Notes under the pieces: generated by a model
The model's input: only the letters and a program-made list of their open reading frames with translations
Database searches by the model: none
What the model was told of the DNA's origin: nothing
Made by a program: the position numbers and the translations under genes
In this document: positions 1-5,656 of the stretch, piece by piece
Layout: each line of letters starts with the position of its first letter
Position numbering within the stretch: the stretch's first letter is position 1
Assembly: GCA_021793055.1 (NCBI GenBank)
Contig: JAJYTL010000064.1
Coordinates: 1-12,787 of the forward strand
Length of the DNA: 12,787 bases
Reading direction: 5' to 3'
Origin: Pseudomonadota bacterium
GTDB lineage: Bacteria > Pseudomonadota > Alphaproteobacteria > Ferrovibrionales > Ferrovibrionaceae

Positions 1-170
1 TCCCCCTCGCGAAAGATGACGTTTCCCGCCGTGACCGTGAGTGTCTCGCGAGCGAGCGCGGCGAAGGTCGCCGGCTCTCGCGTCTGCAGCAGATAACATT
101 CGGTATGGGCTCTGATCGGACATGTGCCGCAATCCAGCGGCGGCCGCGACAGAGGTAGTAGTTCACGCAC
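1..170 (-). CDS. Crp/Fnr-family regulator, FNR-type [Fe-S] N-terminus (partial, runs off left edge)
   Basis: An open frame read leftwards from a GTG at 170-168 gives 56 codons before the window edge. The peptide has Cys14, Cys17 and Cys25 (C-x2-C-x7-C, read as CGTCPIRAHTEC). It ends in AGNVIFREG, which resembles the opening of the cyclic-nucleotide-binding-like beta roll of Crp/Fnr proteins. Alphaproteobacterial FnrL/FnrN sensors carry the same C-x2-CPIR-x4-C style of cluster, which with a fourth downstream cysteine binds an oxygen-labile [4Fe-4S] cluster. The fourth cysteine and the DNA-binding helix-turn-helix would lie outside the window. A GAGGGGG tract 4 bases before the GTG fits a ribosome binding site, and an in-frame stop lies a few codons upstream, so the start is well bounded. 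The gene is divergent from the PAS chemoreceptor at 684. Oxygen or redox sensing is inferred from the cysteine pattern only. Confidence 0.75.
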   Translation of the reverse strand, partial: MRELLPLSRPPLDCGTCPIRAHTECYLLQTREPATFAALARETLTVTAGNVIFREG

Positions 171-311
171 TCGGCCCCCTCGTCTTGTGTCTCGTTAGCA
201 TGGTCTTCGGAGCGAACTTCGGCTGCCCGCGTCCCTTGCCGTCGCCGGACGGGCCGTCGGCCCCACCGGCCATTGGAAGTCAAGCACAAACATAGGTATC
301 AACATGGCTCA

Positions 312-327
312 ATTAACCCAGGTTAAT
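312..327. promoter_or_regulatory. Perfect palindrome ATTAACC-CA-GGTTAAT (operator candidate)
   Basis: Seven-base arms with a 2-base spacer are exactly complementary. The inner 14 bases, TTAAC-N4-GTTAA, have the 5-4-5 geometry of Crp/Fnr sites, but the half-site is not the FNR TTGAT. It lies in the AT-rich island beside a Crp/Fnr-type gene. That it binds a regulator is inference. Confidence 0.45.
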
Positions 328-346
328 AATATACATAAAACTTATA

Positions 347-367
347 GTTGTATTAGTTTAATACAAC
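347..367. promoter_or_regulatory. Perfect 9-bp inverted repeat GTTGTATTA / TAATACAAC (operator candidate)
   Basis: The arms at 347-355 and 359-367 are perfectly complementary around a 3-base centre (GTT). It is AT-rich and not followed by a T-run, and it sits mid-way between two divergent genes. A protein-binding dyad is therefore more likely than a terminator. I do not recognise the motif as that of a named regulator. Confidence 0.45.
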
Positions 368-476
368 ATTAATCATTATTATCTTAAATCATTTTATTCA
401 AAATTTCGACCATCGTTTAGGGATAGCCGTTTTGAGGCACGATTATATTCACGAAAAGCGACCGAAGACAGACTAG

Positions 477-512
477 GACGGCAAAAACCGGAGACTTTCC
501 GATGACGGCAAA
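477..512 (+). other. Leader element: GACGGCAAA direct repeat flanking a hairpin
   Basis: GACGGCAAA occurs at 477-485 and again at 504-512. Between the copies, CGGA (489-492) can pair with TCCG (498-501). The layout is loosely reminiscent of the 5' half of a class I c-di-GMP (GEMM) aptamer, which has two CAAA-containing strands around a hairpin. I could not find the second helix or the tetraloop-receptor half downstream. It lies in the probable leader of the chemoreceptor mRNA. Riboswitch identity is not supported beyond this resemblance. Confidence 0.25.
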
Positions 513-658
513 TCCTGACCAAGACAGTGCGCAGATACAGACCTTCCCGACCCAAGGACTATTTGTCTTCAACCGTGAGCGCCGTTTCGTCGGTTGCACC
601 GCCCGCGGGGCGCGGCGGGCGTCCGGCGCCCACTAATCGAAGCCCTTGTCGCCCTTAC

Positions 659-675
659 CCTTTTTGCAGAAAAGG
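659..675 (+). promoter_or_regulatory. Small hairpin covering the ribosome binding site of the PAS chemoreceptor
   Basis: CCTTTT (659-664) is complementary to AAAAGG (670-675) across a TGCAG loop. The 3' arm is the Shine-Dalgarno-like AAAGGA just upstream of the ATG at 684. The 6-bp stem is rich in A-U pairs, so any translational gating would be mild. The structure is inferred by eye. Confidence 0.35.
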
Positions 676-683
676 ATGCTTCT

Positions 684-2342
684 ATGAGTCACGCCCTTGA
701 TCTCGATCAGGCCGGGCCAGTGCGCCATTTCAAGCGCTGGGGGCGGCATCAGGTCGACACGCCGCCGGCCGCCGACGCGGGCAAGGAGTTGCTGGCCAAG
801 GCGGAGCAGGAGCGCGAGATGTTCTCGCGCATGCTGGAGGAGATGCCGGTCAACGTCCTGACCTGCGATCCCGAAACCTGCGTCATCAATTTCGTCAACC
901 GAACCAGCCGCGAGACCTTGCGCAAGATCGAGCATCTTCTGCCGGTCAAGGCCGATCAGGTCCTCGGCCAGACGATTGACATCTTCCACAAGAACCCGAG
1001 CCATCAGCGCCGGCTCTTGGCGGACCCGAAGAACCTGCCGCACCACGCCGTCATCGCGCTCGGCGACGAGAAGCTCGATCTCCTGGTCACCGCCATTTAC
1101 AGCCACGACGGGCGCTACCTCTCCGCTATGCTGACGTGGTCGGTGGTCACGGAAAAGCTGCGGCTGGAAGCCGAAACCGCGCGCCTGATGCAAATGATCG
1201 AGCAGATGCCGTTCAACGTGATGATGTGCGACAACGTCGACTTCAAGATCGGCTATCTCAACGCCAAGAGTCGCGAGACGCTGAAATCGATCGAGCATCT
1301 TCTGCCGGTCAAGGCGGATCAGGTCCTCGGCCAAAGCATCGACATCTTTCACAAGAATCCGAGCCATCAGCGCCGGCTTCTCGCCGATCCGCGCAATCTG
1401 CCGCACCGCGCCGCCATCCGGCTCGGTGACGAGACGCTGGATCTCAACGTTGCCGCGATCCGCGGTAAGGATGGCAGCTATCTCGGGCCGATGGTCACCT
1501 GGTCCGTGGTCACCAACCAAGTCCAGTTGGCGAAGCGGATGCTGGAAGTGGTCGACGTCGTCGCGTCCGCCTCGACGGAGTTGCGCGCCAGCTCGGAAGG
1601 GTTGAGCTCGACGGTGGAGGAATCGTCGCGCCAGGCCGCGACGGTGGCCGCCGCCTCCGAGCAAACCTCGGCCAACGTCCAGACCGTTGCCGCGGCGACG
1701 GAAGAACTCTCCGCCTCGATCGGGGAAATCAGCCACCAGGTGACGCAGTCGGCCCGGGTCGCCGACAAGGCGGTGAGCGAGGCCGAGAGCACCAACGTCC
1801 AGGTCAAGGGCCTGGCCGAAGCGGCGCAGAAGATCGGCAAGGTCGTCGAGTTGATCAAGGAGATCGCCTCGCAGACAAATCTTCTCGCGCTCAACGCCAC
1901 CATCGAAGCGGCGCGGGCCGGCGAGGCCGGCAAGGGCTTCGCGGTGGTGGCGTCCGAGGTCAAGACCCTGGCCAATCAGACCGCCAAGGCGACGGAGGAC
2001 ATCGCGGCGCAGATCGCCAACATTCAGCAGGCGACCGGCGGCACCGTGGCGGCGATCGAAAGCATCCGCGGCACGATCGACGAAATCAGCCAGATCGCGA
2101 CGGCGATCGCCTCGGCGATCGAGGAACAGGGCGTGGCGACCCGCGAGATCGCGAAGAACGTGCAGCAGGCTGCTCAGGGAACGCAGGAGGTATCGACCAA
2201 CATCACCGGCGTCACCCGCGCCGCCGCCGCCGCCGACGAGGCCGCGGGCCAGGTGATGGTTGCTGCGGCCGATCTCTCGAAGCAATCCGAAACCCTGCGC
2301 GGCGAAGTCGACAAGTTCCTCGCCGACATGCGGGTATCGTAA
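684..2342 (+). CDS. Soluble methyl-accepting chemotaxis protein with two tandem PAS domains
   Basis: The 552-residue protein has no transmembrane segment and no HAMP domain, so it should be a cytoplasmic chemoreceptor. Two homologous PAS-like sensor units occupy about residues 50-165 and 171-285. Each has an MPxNVxxCD entry strand, a near-identical core (IEHLLPVKADQVLGQ, IDIFHKNPSHQRRLL) and a closing TWSVVT strand. The rest is a long coiled coil of the MCP signalling type. Its hairpin tip at about residues 393-430 (EIASQTNLLALNATIEAARA, then GKGFAVVASEVKTLA) binds CheA and CheW in this family. There is no C-terminal CheR-tethering pentapeptide. The ATG at 684 is chosen because AAAGGA at 671-676 precedes it by 7 bases; the frame extends upstream to 594 without a comparable site. 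The ligand or cofactor (haem, flavin or none) cannot be read from the sequence. The gene is divergent from an FNR-like regulator and convergent with grpE. Confidence 0.93.
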   Translation: MSHALDLDQAGPVRHFKRWGRHQVDTPPAADAGKELLAKAEQEREMFSRMLEEMPVNVLTCDPETCVINFVNRTSRETLRKIEHLLPVKADQVLGQTIDIFHKNPSHQRRLLADPKNLPHHAVIALGDEKLDLLVTAIYSHDGRYLSAMLTWSVVTEKLRLEAETARLMQMIEQMPFNVMMCDNVDFKIGYLNAKSRETLKSIEHLLPVKADQVLGQSIDIFHKNPSHQRRLLADPRNLPHRAAIRLGDETLDLNVAAIRGKDGSYLGPMVTWSVVTNQVQLAKRMLEVVDVVASASTELRASSEGLSSTVEESSRQAATVAAASEQTSANVQTVAAATEELSASIGEISHQVTQSARVADKAVSEAESTNVQVKGLAEAAQKIGKVVELIKEIASQTNLLALNATIEAARAGEAGKGFAVVASEVKTLANQTAKATEDIAAQIANIQQATGGTVAAIESIRGTIDEISQIATAIASAIEEQGVATREIAKNVQQAAQGTQEVSTNITGVTRAAAAADEAAGQVMVAAADLSKQSETLRGEVDKFLADMRVS

Positions 2343-2384
2343 GCCGTCGCCCCGAGTCCAAGGACGGACGGCGGTTCAAGCCCT

Positions 2385-2416
2385 GGCGGCGGCCGCTCAT
2401 CGACGCGGCCGCCGCC
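2385..2416. terminator. Perfect 12-bp GC stem between convergent genes (bidirectional terminator candidate)
   Basis: GGCGGCGGCCGC (2385-2396) is the exact reverse complement of GCGGCCGCCGCC (2405-2416), around an 8-base loop. It lies 43 bases past the chemoreceptor stop and about 57 bases past the grpE stop on the other strand. Only a short TTT (2421-2423) follows on the plus strand and no T-run on the minus strand, so it is not a classic intrinsic terminator. Its position still suggests 3'-end formation or mRNA protection. Confidence 0.5.
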
Positions 2417-2432
2417 TCCGTTTCGGGTTGGC

Positions 2433-2473
2433 GGCCGGCGGGCGCGATTTGGCCGCGCTCGCTTCCGCCGGCC
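2433..2473. terminator. Second nested GC inverted repeat abutting the grpE stop
   Basis: GGCCGGCGG (2433-2441) pairs perfectly with CCGCCGGCC (2465-2473), and inside it GCGCG (2442-2446) pairs with CGCGC (2454-2458). The outer arm ends one base before the grpE stop codon (2474-2476). It would form a hairpin immediately 3' of grpE. No T-run follows in the grpE direction, so the terminator call is tentative. Confidence 0.4.
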
Positions 2474-3073
2474 TCAGACCGTGGTATCGAGGTTGCCGTT
2501 GGGGCGCGGCCCGCCGCGGGCCACCGCCACCATCGCCGCCCGCAGCAAGCGCCCGGCCAGGGTGTAGCCCGGCGCCATCACCTGCACGATGGTGCCGGCG
2601 GGCTTGCTTGCGTCCTCGACCTCCATCACCGCTTCGTGGAAATGGGCGTCGAACTTCTCGCCGAGGGGATCGAGGCGCTGCAGCTGGTTGCGCTCGAAGA
2701 CGCCGGCAAGCTCGCGCTCGGTGACCTCGACCCCGACGATGAAATTCCGCATGGCGTCGTCGCCGTCCTGCGGCGCGCTCTCGAGCGCGCGGCGCAGATT
2801 GTCGGCGACCGAAAGCAGGTCGCGGCCGAACTTGGTGATGGCGAACTTGCCGGCTTCCTCCCGCTCGCGCTCGGCGCGGCGGCGGAAATTCTCGAGCTCG
2901 GCATGTGCGCGCAGCACCTGGTCCTTGAGCGCGGCGACCTGGGTTTCGAGGGCGGCGATCACGGCCTCCGGCCCGGCCGTCTCGACGGCGATCTCGGCCG
3001 GGGGCGCGCCGTCGGGCGCTTCCGTCTCCGGCTTCGGGCCAGCTTCCGGCATTCCCTCGTCGGGTTTGGTCAT
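2474..3073 (-). CDS. grpE: GrpE nucleotide exchange factor
   Basis: The 199-residue GrpE is the co-chaperone that drives ADP release from DnaK in the cytoplasm. The first 35 or so residues are acidic and Pro-rich. A long coiled coil follows (AALETQVAALKDQVLRAHAE, then ENFRRRAEREREEAGKFA). The compact C-terminal beta-wing head contains FDAHFHEAVMEVE and GTIVQVMAPGYTLAGRLLR, close to the family signature. The ATG at 3073 is chosen because it begins MTKPDEG with GAGGA about 5 bases upstream. The frame stays open upstream to 3142, but that part overlaps the end of hrcA and does not look like GrpE. The start lies 46 bases after the hrcA stop, consistent with a two-gene hrcA-grpE heat-shock operon. 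Confidence 0.95.
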   Translation of the reverse strand: MTKPDEGMPEAGPKPETEAPDGAPPAEIAVETAGPEAVIAALETQVAALKDQVLRAHAELENFRRRAEREREEAGKFAITKFGRDLLSVADNLRRALESAPQDGDDAMRNFIVGVEVTERELAGVFERNQLQRLDPLGEKFDAHFHEAVMEVEDASKPAGTIVQVMAPGYTLAGRLLRAAMVAVARGGPRPNGNLDTTV

Positions 3074-3119
3074 AACGTCCTCGTCACCAGCTTCGTCACG
3101 GATTTTCAGAAAACGGCGA

Positions 3120-4154
3120 TCAGCCGAGTAAGCGGCCGACAATATGCGCCGTATAGTCCACCATGGGAATGATTCGCCCGTAATTCAAGCGTTTCGGTCC
3201 GATCACCCCGATCGCGCCGATGATTTGGCGATGGCGGTTGAGATAGGGCGCGACGATCATCGCGCAGCCCGACAAGGCGAACAGGTTATTCTCCGAGCCG
3301 ATGAAGATGCGGACCCCTTCGGCGCCGTCGGTAAGCTCCATGAGCTTGAGAATTTCCTGCTTGTCTTCGAGTTCCTCGAACAGCCGGCGGATGCGTTCGA
3401 GATCGGCGATGGCATGAATGTCCTCGAGCAAATTCTGGCGCCCGCTCACGATCAGGCTGCGGCGGCCCTCTTCGCCGCCCCAGGTGGCGAGCCCGGTCTG
3501 CACTAGGCGCTCGACCAGGGTGTCGAATTCCGTTCGCTTGCTCTCGATCTCGGCCAGGATTTCGCTCCGCGCCTCGGCGAACGTGCGCCCGGCGAGCTTG
3601 GCCGACAGATAGTTCGAGGCCTCGACCAACACCGAGGACGGCAGGCCGGGCGGCATGTCGATGACGCGGTTCTCGACCAGCCCTTCGGCGGTGACGATCA
3701 CGACCAGGGCGCGGCCGGGGTCGAGCGGCACGAATTCGATATGCTTGAGGGTCGATTGCGCTTTCGGCGCCAACACCAGGCCGGTGCAGCGCGAGAGGCC
3801 CGAGAGGGCGGTCGAAGCCTCGGTCAGCGTTCCTTGCAGGCTGCGGCCGCTCGCCGCGCAGCGCGCCTCGATCGCCGCCCGCTCCTCGGCGGTCAACTCG
3901 CCGATCTCGAGCAGCCCGTCGACGAAGATGCGCAGCCCCGCCTCGCTCGGGATGCGCCCGGCCGAGGTATGGGGCGAAATCAGCAGCCCGGCCTCTTCCA
4001 GATCGGCCATGACGTTGCGGATCGAGGCCGGCGAGAGCTTGGACTCGAGCCGGCGCGACAGCGTGCGCGAGGCGACCGGCTGCCCGGTCTCCATGTAGGT
4101 TTCCACCAGTTCGCGGAAAATCTCCCGCGTGCGCTCGTTCATCTCTCGGATCAT
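3120..4154 (-). CDS. hrcA: Heat-inducible transcription repressor HrcA
   Basis: HrcA represses chaperone operons by binding the CIRCE inverted repeat, and its activity depends on GroEL. From the ATG at 4154 the protein has 344 residues. The N-terminal winged helix contains SRTLSRRLESKLSPASIRNV followed by MADLEEAGLLISPHTSAGR, the best-conserved HrcA stretch. A GAF-like core follows, and the C-terminus has IIGAIGVIGPKRLNYGRIIP and MVDYTAHIVGRLLG, also family hallmarks. I chose the ATG giving MIREMNERTREIF because this matches how alphaproteobacterial HrcA proteins begin. The frame extends to a TTG at 4193, but that TTG coincides with a -35 box. No clear Shine-Dalgarno precedes 4154, and the predicted transcript start is only a few bases upstream. 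No CIRCE element was seen in this window, so its targets are presumably elsewhere. Confidence 0.95.
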   Translation of the reverse strand: MIREMNERTREIFRELVETYMETGQPVASRTLSRRLESKLSPASIRNVMADLEEAGLLISPHTSAGRIPSEAGLRIFVDGLLEIGELTAEERAAIEARCAASGRSLQGTLTEASTALSGLSRCTGLVLAPKAQSTLKHIEFVPLDPGRALVVIVTAEGLVENRVIDMPPGLPSSVLVEASNYLSAKLAGRTFAEARSEILAEIESKRTEFDTLVERLVQTGLATWGGEEGRRSLIVSGRQNLLEDIHAIADLERIRRLFEELEDKQEILKLMELTDGAEGVRIFIGSENNLFALSGCAMIVAPYLNRHRQIIGAIGVIGPKRLNYGRIIPMVDYTAHIVGRLLG

Positions 4155-4164
4155 GGCTGAACGG

Positions 4165-4194
4165 AATGTAAGAACGGCGACCCGCCCCGTCAAC
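4165..4194 (-). promoter_or_regulatory. hrcA-grpE promoter, housekeeping-like and overlapping a sigma-32-like match
   Basis: On the minus strand TTGACG (4193-4188) and TACATT (4170-4165) are exactly 17 bases apart, a good sigma-70-type pair. The same DNA reads GTTG-N18-CTTACAT (4194-4166). This is near the alphaproteobacterial RpoH consensus CTTG-N17/18-CYTATNT, with one mismatch in each box. Transcription would start near 4158, just before the HrcA ATG. Confidence 0.6.
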
Positions 4195-4263
4195 GCGGCC
4201 GCCGTCCGGCGTTATTCCTTTGGCGCGATATCCGGACCCGGTATCCGAGCCGGGGCGCCGCCT

Positions 4264-4292
4264 TTGACCGCGGCGGCGGCAAGGGCTAGAAC
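4264..4292 (+). promoter_or_regulatory. rph operon promoter (TTGACC-N17-TAGAAC)
   Basis: TTGACC (4264-4269) and TAGAAC (4287-4292) are separated by exactly 17 bases, a good vegetative-sigma match. The expected start is near 4299, leaving a leader of about 27 bases before the rph ATG. It is divergent from the hrcA promoter, with the two pairs about 70 bases apart. Confidence 0.6.
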
Positions 4293-4325
4293 CCTGGAAC
4301 CGAGAACCAGCGAGAAGTGAGGATC

Positions 4326-5048
4326 ATGCGCCCTTCCGGCCGCGCGCCGCACGAGTTGCGCCGTGTCAGTTTCGAACCGGGCTACGCCCTTTACGCGGAG
4401 GGCTCCTGCCTTGTCCGCTTCGGCAATACCCATGTGCTGTGCACGGCGAGCTTGGACGAGCGCGTCCCGCCGTTTCTCCGCAACAGCGGCCGGGGCTGGG
4501 TCACGGCCGAATACGGCATGCTGCCGCGTTCCACCCACAGCCGCACCGACCGCGAGGCGGCCCGCGGCCGTCAGTCGGGCAGAACACAGGAAATTCAAAG
4601 GCTTATCGGGCGCTCTCTGCGCGCGGTGACGGATCTGGCGAAGCTCGGCGAACGCCAGTTCCGGATCGATTGCGACGTCCTTCAGGCCGACGGCGGCACC
4701 CGCACGGCGTCCATCACCGGCGCCTGGATCGCGCTGTGGCAGGCTTGCGACAAGCTGGTCCGGGACAAGATTCTCGCTGAGCAGCCGGTGGTGGCGCAGG
4801 TCGCCGCGGTCTCCTGCGGCATCCACGACGGCGAGCCGGTGCTCGATCTCGACTACGCCGAGGATTCGAATGCCGAGGCGGACGCCAATTTCGTCCTCAC
4901 CGAGGACGGCCGCATCATCGAGATTCAGGGCACCGCCGAGGCCGATCCCTTCAGCGAGGAGGCGTTCTTCCGCCTGCTCGAACTGGCGAAGCAAGGGGTG
5001 GGGACGCTCGCCGATCTGCAACGGCAGGCGCTCGGCTTGATCGCATGA
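4326..5048 (+). CDS. rph: Ribonuclease PH
   Basis: RNase PH is a phosphate-dependent 3'-5' exoribonuclease that trims tRNA 3' ends and acts as a hexamer. The 240-residue product is close to the 238 of E. coli. It opens with the characteristic MRPSGRAPHELRRVSFE. It then has EYGMLPRSTHSRTDREAARG, the active-region helix RTQEIQRLIGRSLRAV, the IDCDVLQADGGTRTASITGA stretch, and LDLDYAEDSNAEADANFV. The ATG at 4326 fits the family N-terminus, with GAGG (4319-4322) as a rather close Shine-Dalgarno. An in-frame GTG at 4317 would add three residues and is less likely. The stop overlaps the rdgB start in ATGA, indicating translational coupling in an rph-rdgB-hemW operon. Confidence 0.97.
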   Translation: MRPSGRAPHELRRVSFEPGYALYAEGSCLVRFGNTHVLCTASLDERVPPFLRNSGRGWVTAEYGMLPRSTHSRTDREAARGRQSGRTQEIQRLIGRSLRAVTDLAKLGERQFRIDCDVLQADGGTRTASITGAWIALWQACDKLVRDKILAEQPVVAQVAAVSCGIHDGEPVLDLDYAEDSNAEADANFVLTEDGRIIEIQGTAEADPFSEEAFFRLLELAKQGVGTLADLQRQALGLIA

Positions 5049-5656
5049 GCCGCCGCTTCCGTGACGGCCGCCTCGTCATCGCCAGCCACAATCCGGGTAA
5101 GGTCAAGGAGATCGCGGCTCTGCTCGCGCCCTTCGGGGTCGCGATCGTGGCGGCCGCCGATCTCGGCCTGCCGGAGCCGGAAGAAACCGGCGCGACCTTC
5201 ATCGCCAACGCGGAATTGAAGGCGCGAAGCGCCGCCACGCTCTCGGGTCTGCCGGCCTTGGCCGACGATTCCGGCCTCGCGGTCGACGCGCTTCAGGGCG
5301 CGCCCGGCATCTATTCGGCGCGCTGGGCCGGCGAAAGCCGCGATTTCGCCGCCGCCATGGCCAGGGTCTGGGACGAGGTGCAAAAATCCGGCCTCGCGCC
5401 CGGTGCCAAACCGACGGCGCGTTTCGTCGCCGCGCTCGCGCTCTGCTGGCCGGACGGTGAGTGCGTCTCGGTCACCGGCACGGTCGAGGGCGGCCTAGTC
5501 TGGCCGCCGCGCGGCGGCCAAGGTTTCGGCTACGACCCGATGTTCGTCGCCGACGGCCAAGCCAAGACCTTCGGCGAAATGGCGCCGGCGGAAAAGACAC
5601 CCCTCACCCACCGCGCGCAGGCCTTCGCCAAGCTGATCGAGGCTTGCTTTGCCTGA
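5045..5656 (+). CDS. rdgB: dITP/XTP pyrophosphatase (Ham1/RdgB family)
   Basis: RdgB hydrolyses non-canonical purine triphosphates (dITP, ITP, XTP) to monophosphates and so keeps damaged bases out of DNA and RNA. The 203 residues match the usual length of about 200. Visible signatures are SHNPGKVKEI (14-23), PETGATFIANAELKA, the catalytic ADDSGLAVDAL at about 73-83, GAPGIYSARWAG, GFGYDPMF near 160-167, and LTHRAQAF near 187-194. The ATG lies inside the rph stop (ATGA), and the 3' end overlaps the hemW start by 8 bases. Pairing of rph with rdgB is common in proteobacteria and points to a nucleic-acid hygiene operon. Confidence 0.96.
   Translation: MSRRFRDGRLVIASHNPGKVKEIAALLAPFGVAIVAAADLGLPEPEETGATFIANAELKARSAATLSGLPALADDSGLAVDALQGAPGIYSARWAGESRDFAAAMARVWDEVQKSGLAPGAKPTARFVAALALCWPDGECVSVTGTVEGGLVWPPRGGQGFGYDPMFVADGQAKTFGEMAPAEKTPLTHRAQAFAKLIEACFA

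Larger units (their letters stand above)
171..683. promoter_or_regulatory. Divergent intergenic control region with AT-rich island
   Basis: These 513 bases separate the FNR-like gene (minus) from the PAS chemoreceptor (plus). I see no convincing protein-coding gene here. Positions 301-420 contain only 28 G/C bases out of 120, in sharp contrast to the GC-rich surroundings. The island carries two perfect palindromes (312-327 and 347-367). Downstream of it, about 477-512 holds a repeated GACGGCAAA motif around a small hairpin, 617-631 is a GC hairpin, and 659-675 is a hairpin that includes the ribosome binding site. No -35/-10 pair with good spacing stood out in the island for either direction, so promoter positions are not assigned. 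The region most likely carries the promoters of both flanking genes. Confidence 0.7.

Noticed and set aside
312..327. A canonical FNR or CRP box at the ATTAACC/GGTTAAT palindrome
   Set aside because: The geometry matches (5-4-5), but the half-site TTAAC differs from TTGAT at two of five positions, so it is reported only as an unidentified dyad.
417..599. 60-codon minus-strand open frame in the leader region
   Set aside because: No recognisable family, no convincing ribosome site or context. It overlaps the probable leader of the chemoreceptor mRNA.
633..2285. 550-codon minus-strand open frame opposite the PAS chemoreceptor
   Set aside because: Antisense shadow of a clearly coding gene. Its Arg/Gly/Leu/Asp-rich composition is typical of reverse-frame reading of GC-rich codons, and it has no recognisable domain.
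2371..2400. tRNA-like T-loop GGTTCAAGCCC
   Set aside because: No acceptor stem, anticodon arm or D-arm can be formed around it. It lies within the GC inverted-repeat zone.
4155..4193. TTG start at 4193 for hrcA
   Set aside because: It adds 13 residues unlike HrcA N-termini, and the TTG coincides with the -35 box of the best promoter candidate.
4155..4325. CIRCE element (TTAGCACTC-N9-GAGTGCTAA) near hrcA
   Set aside because: I searched the hrcA/rph gap by eye and found no resemblance to either arm.
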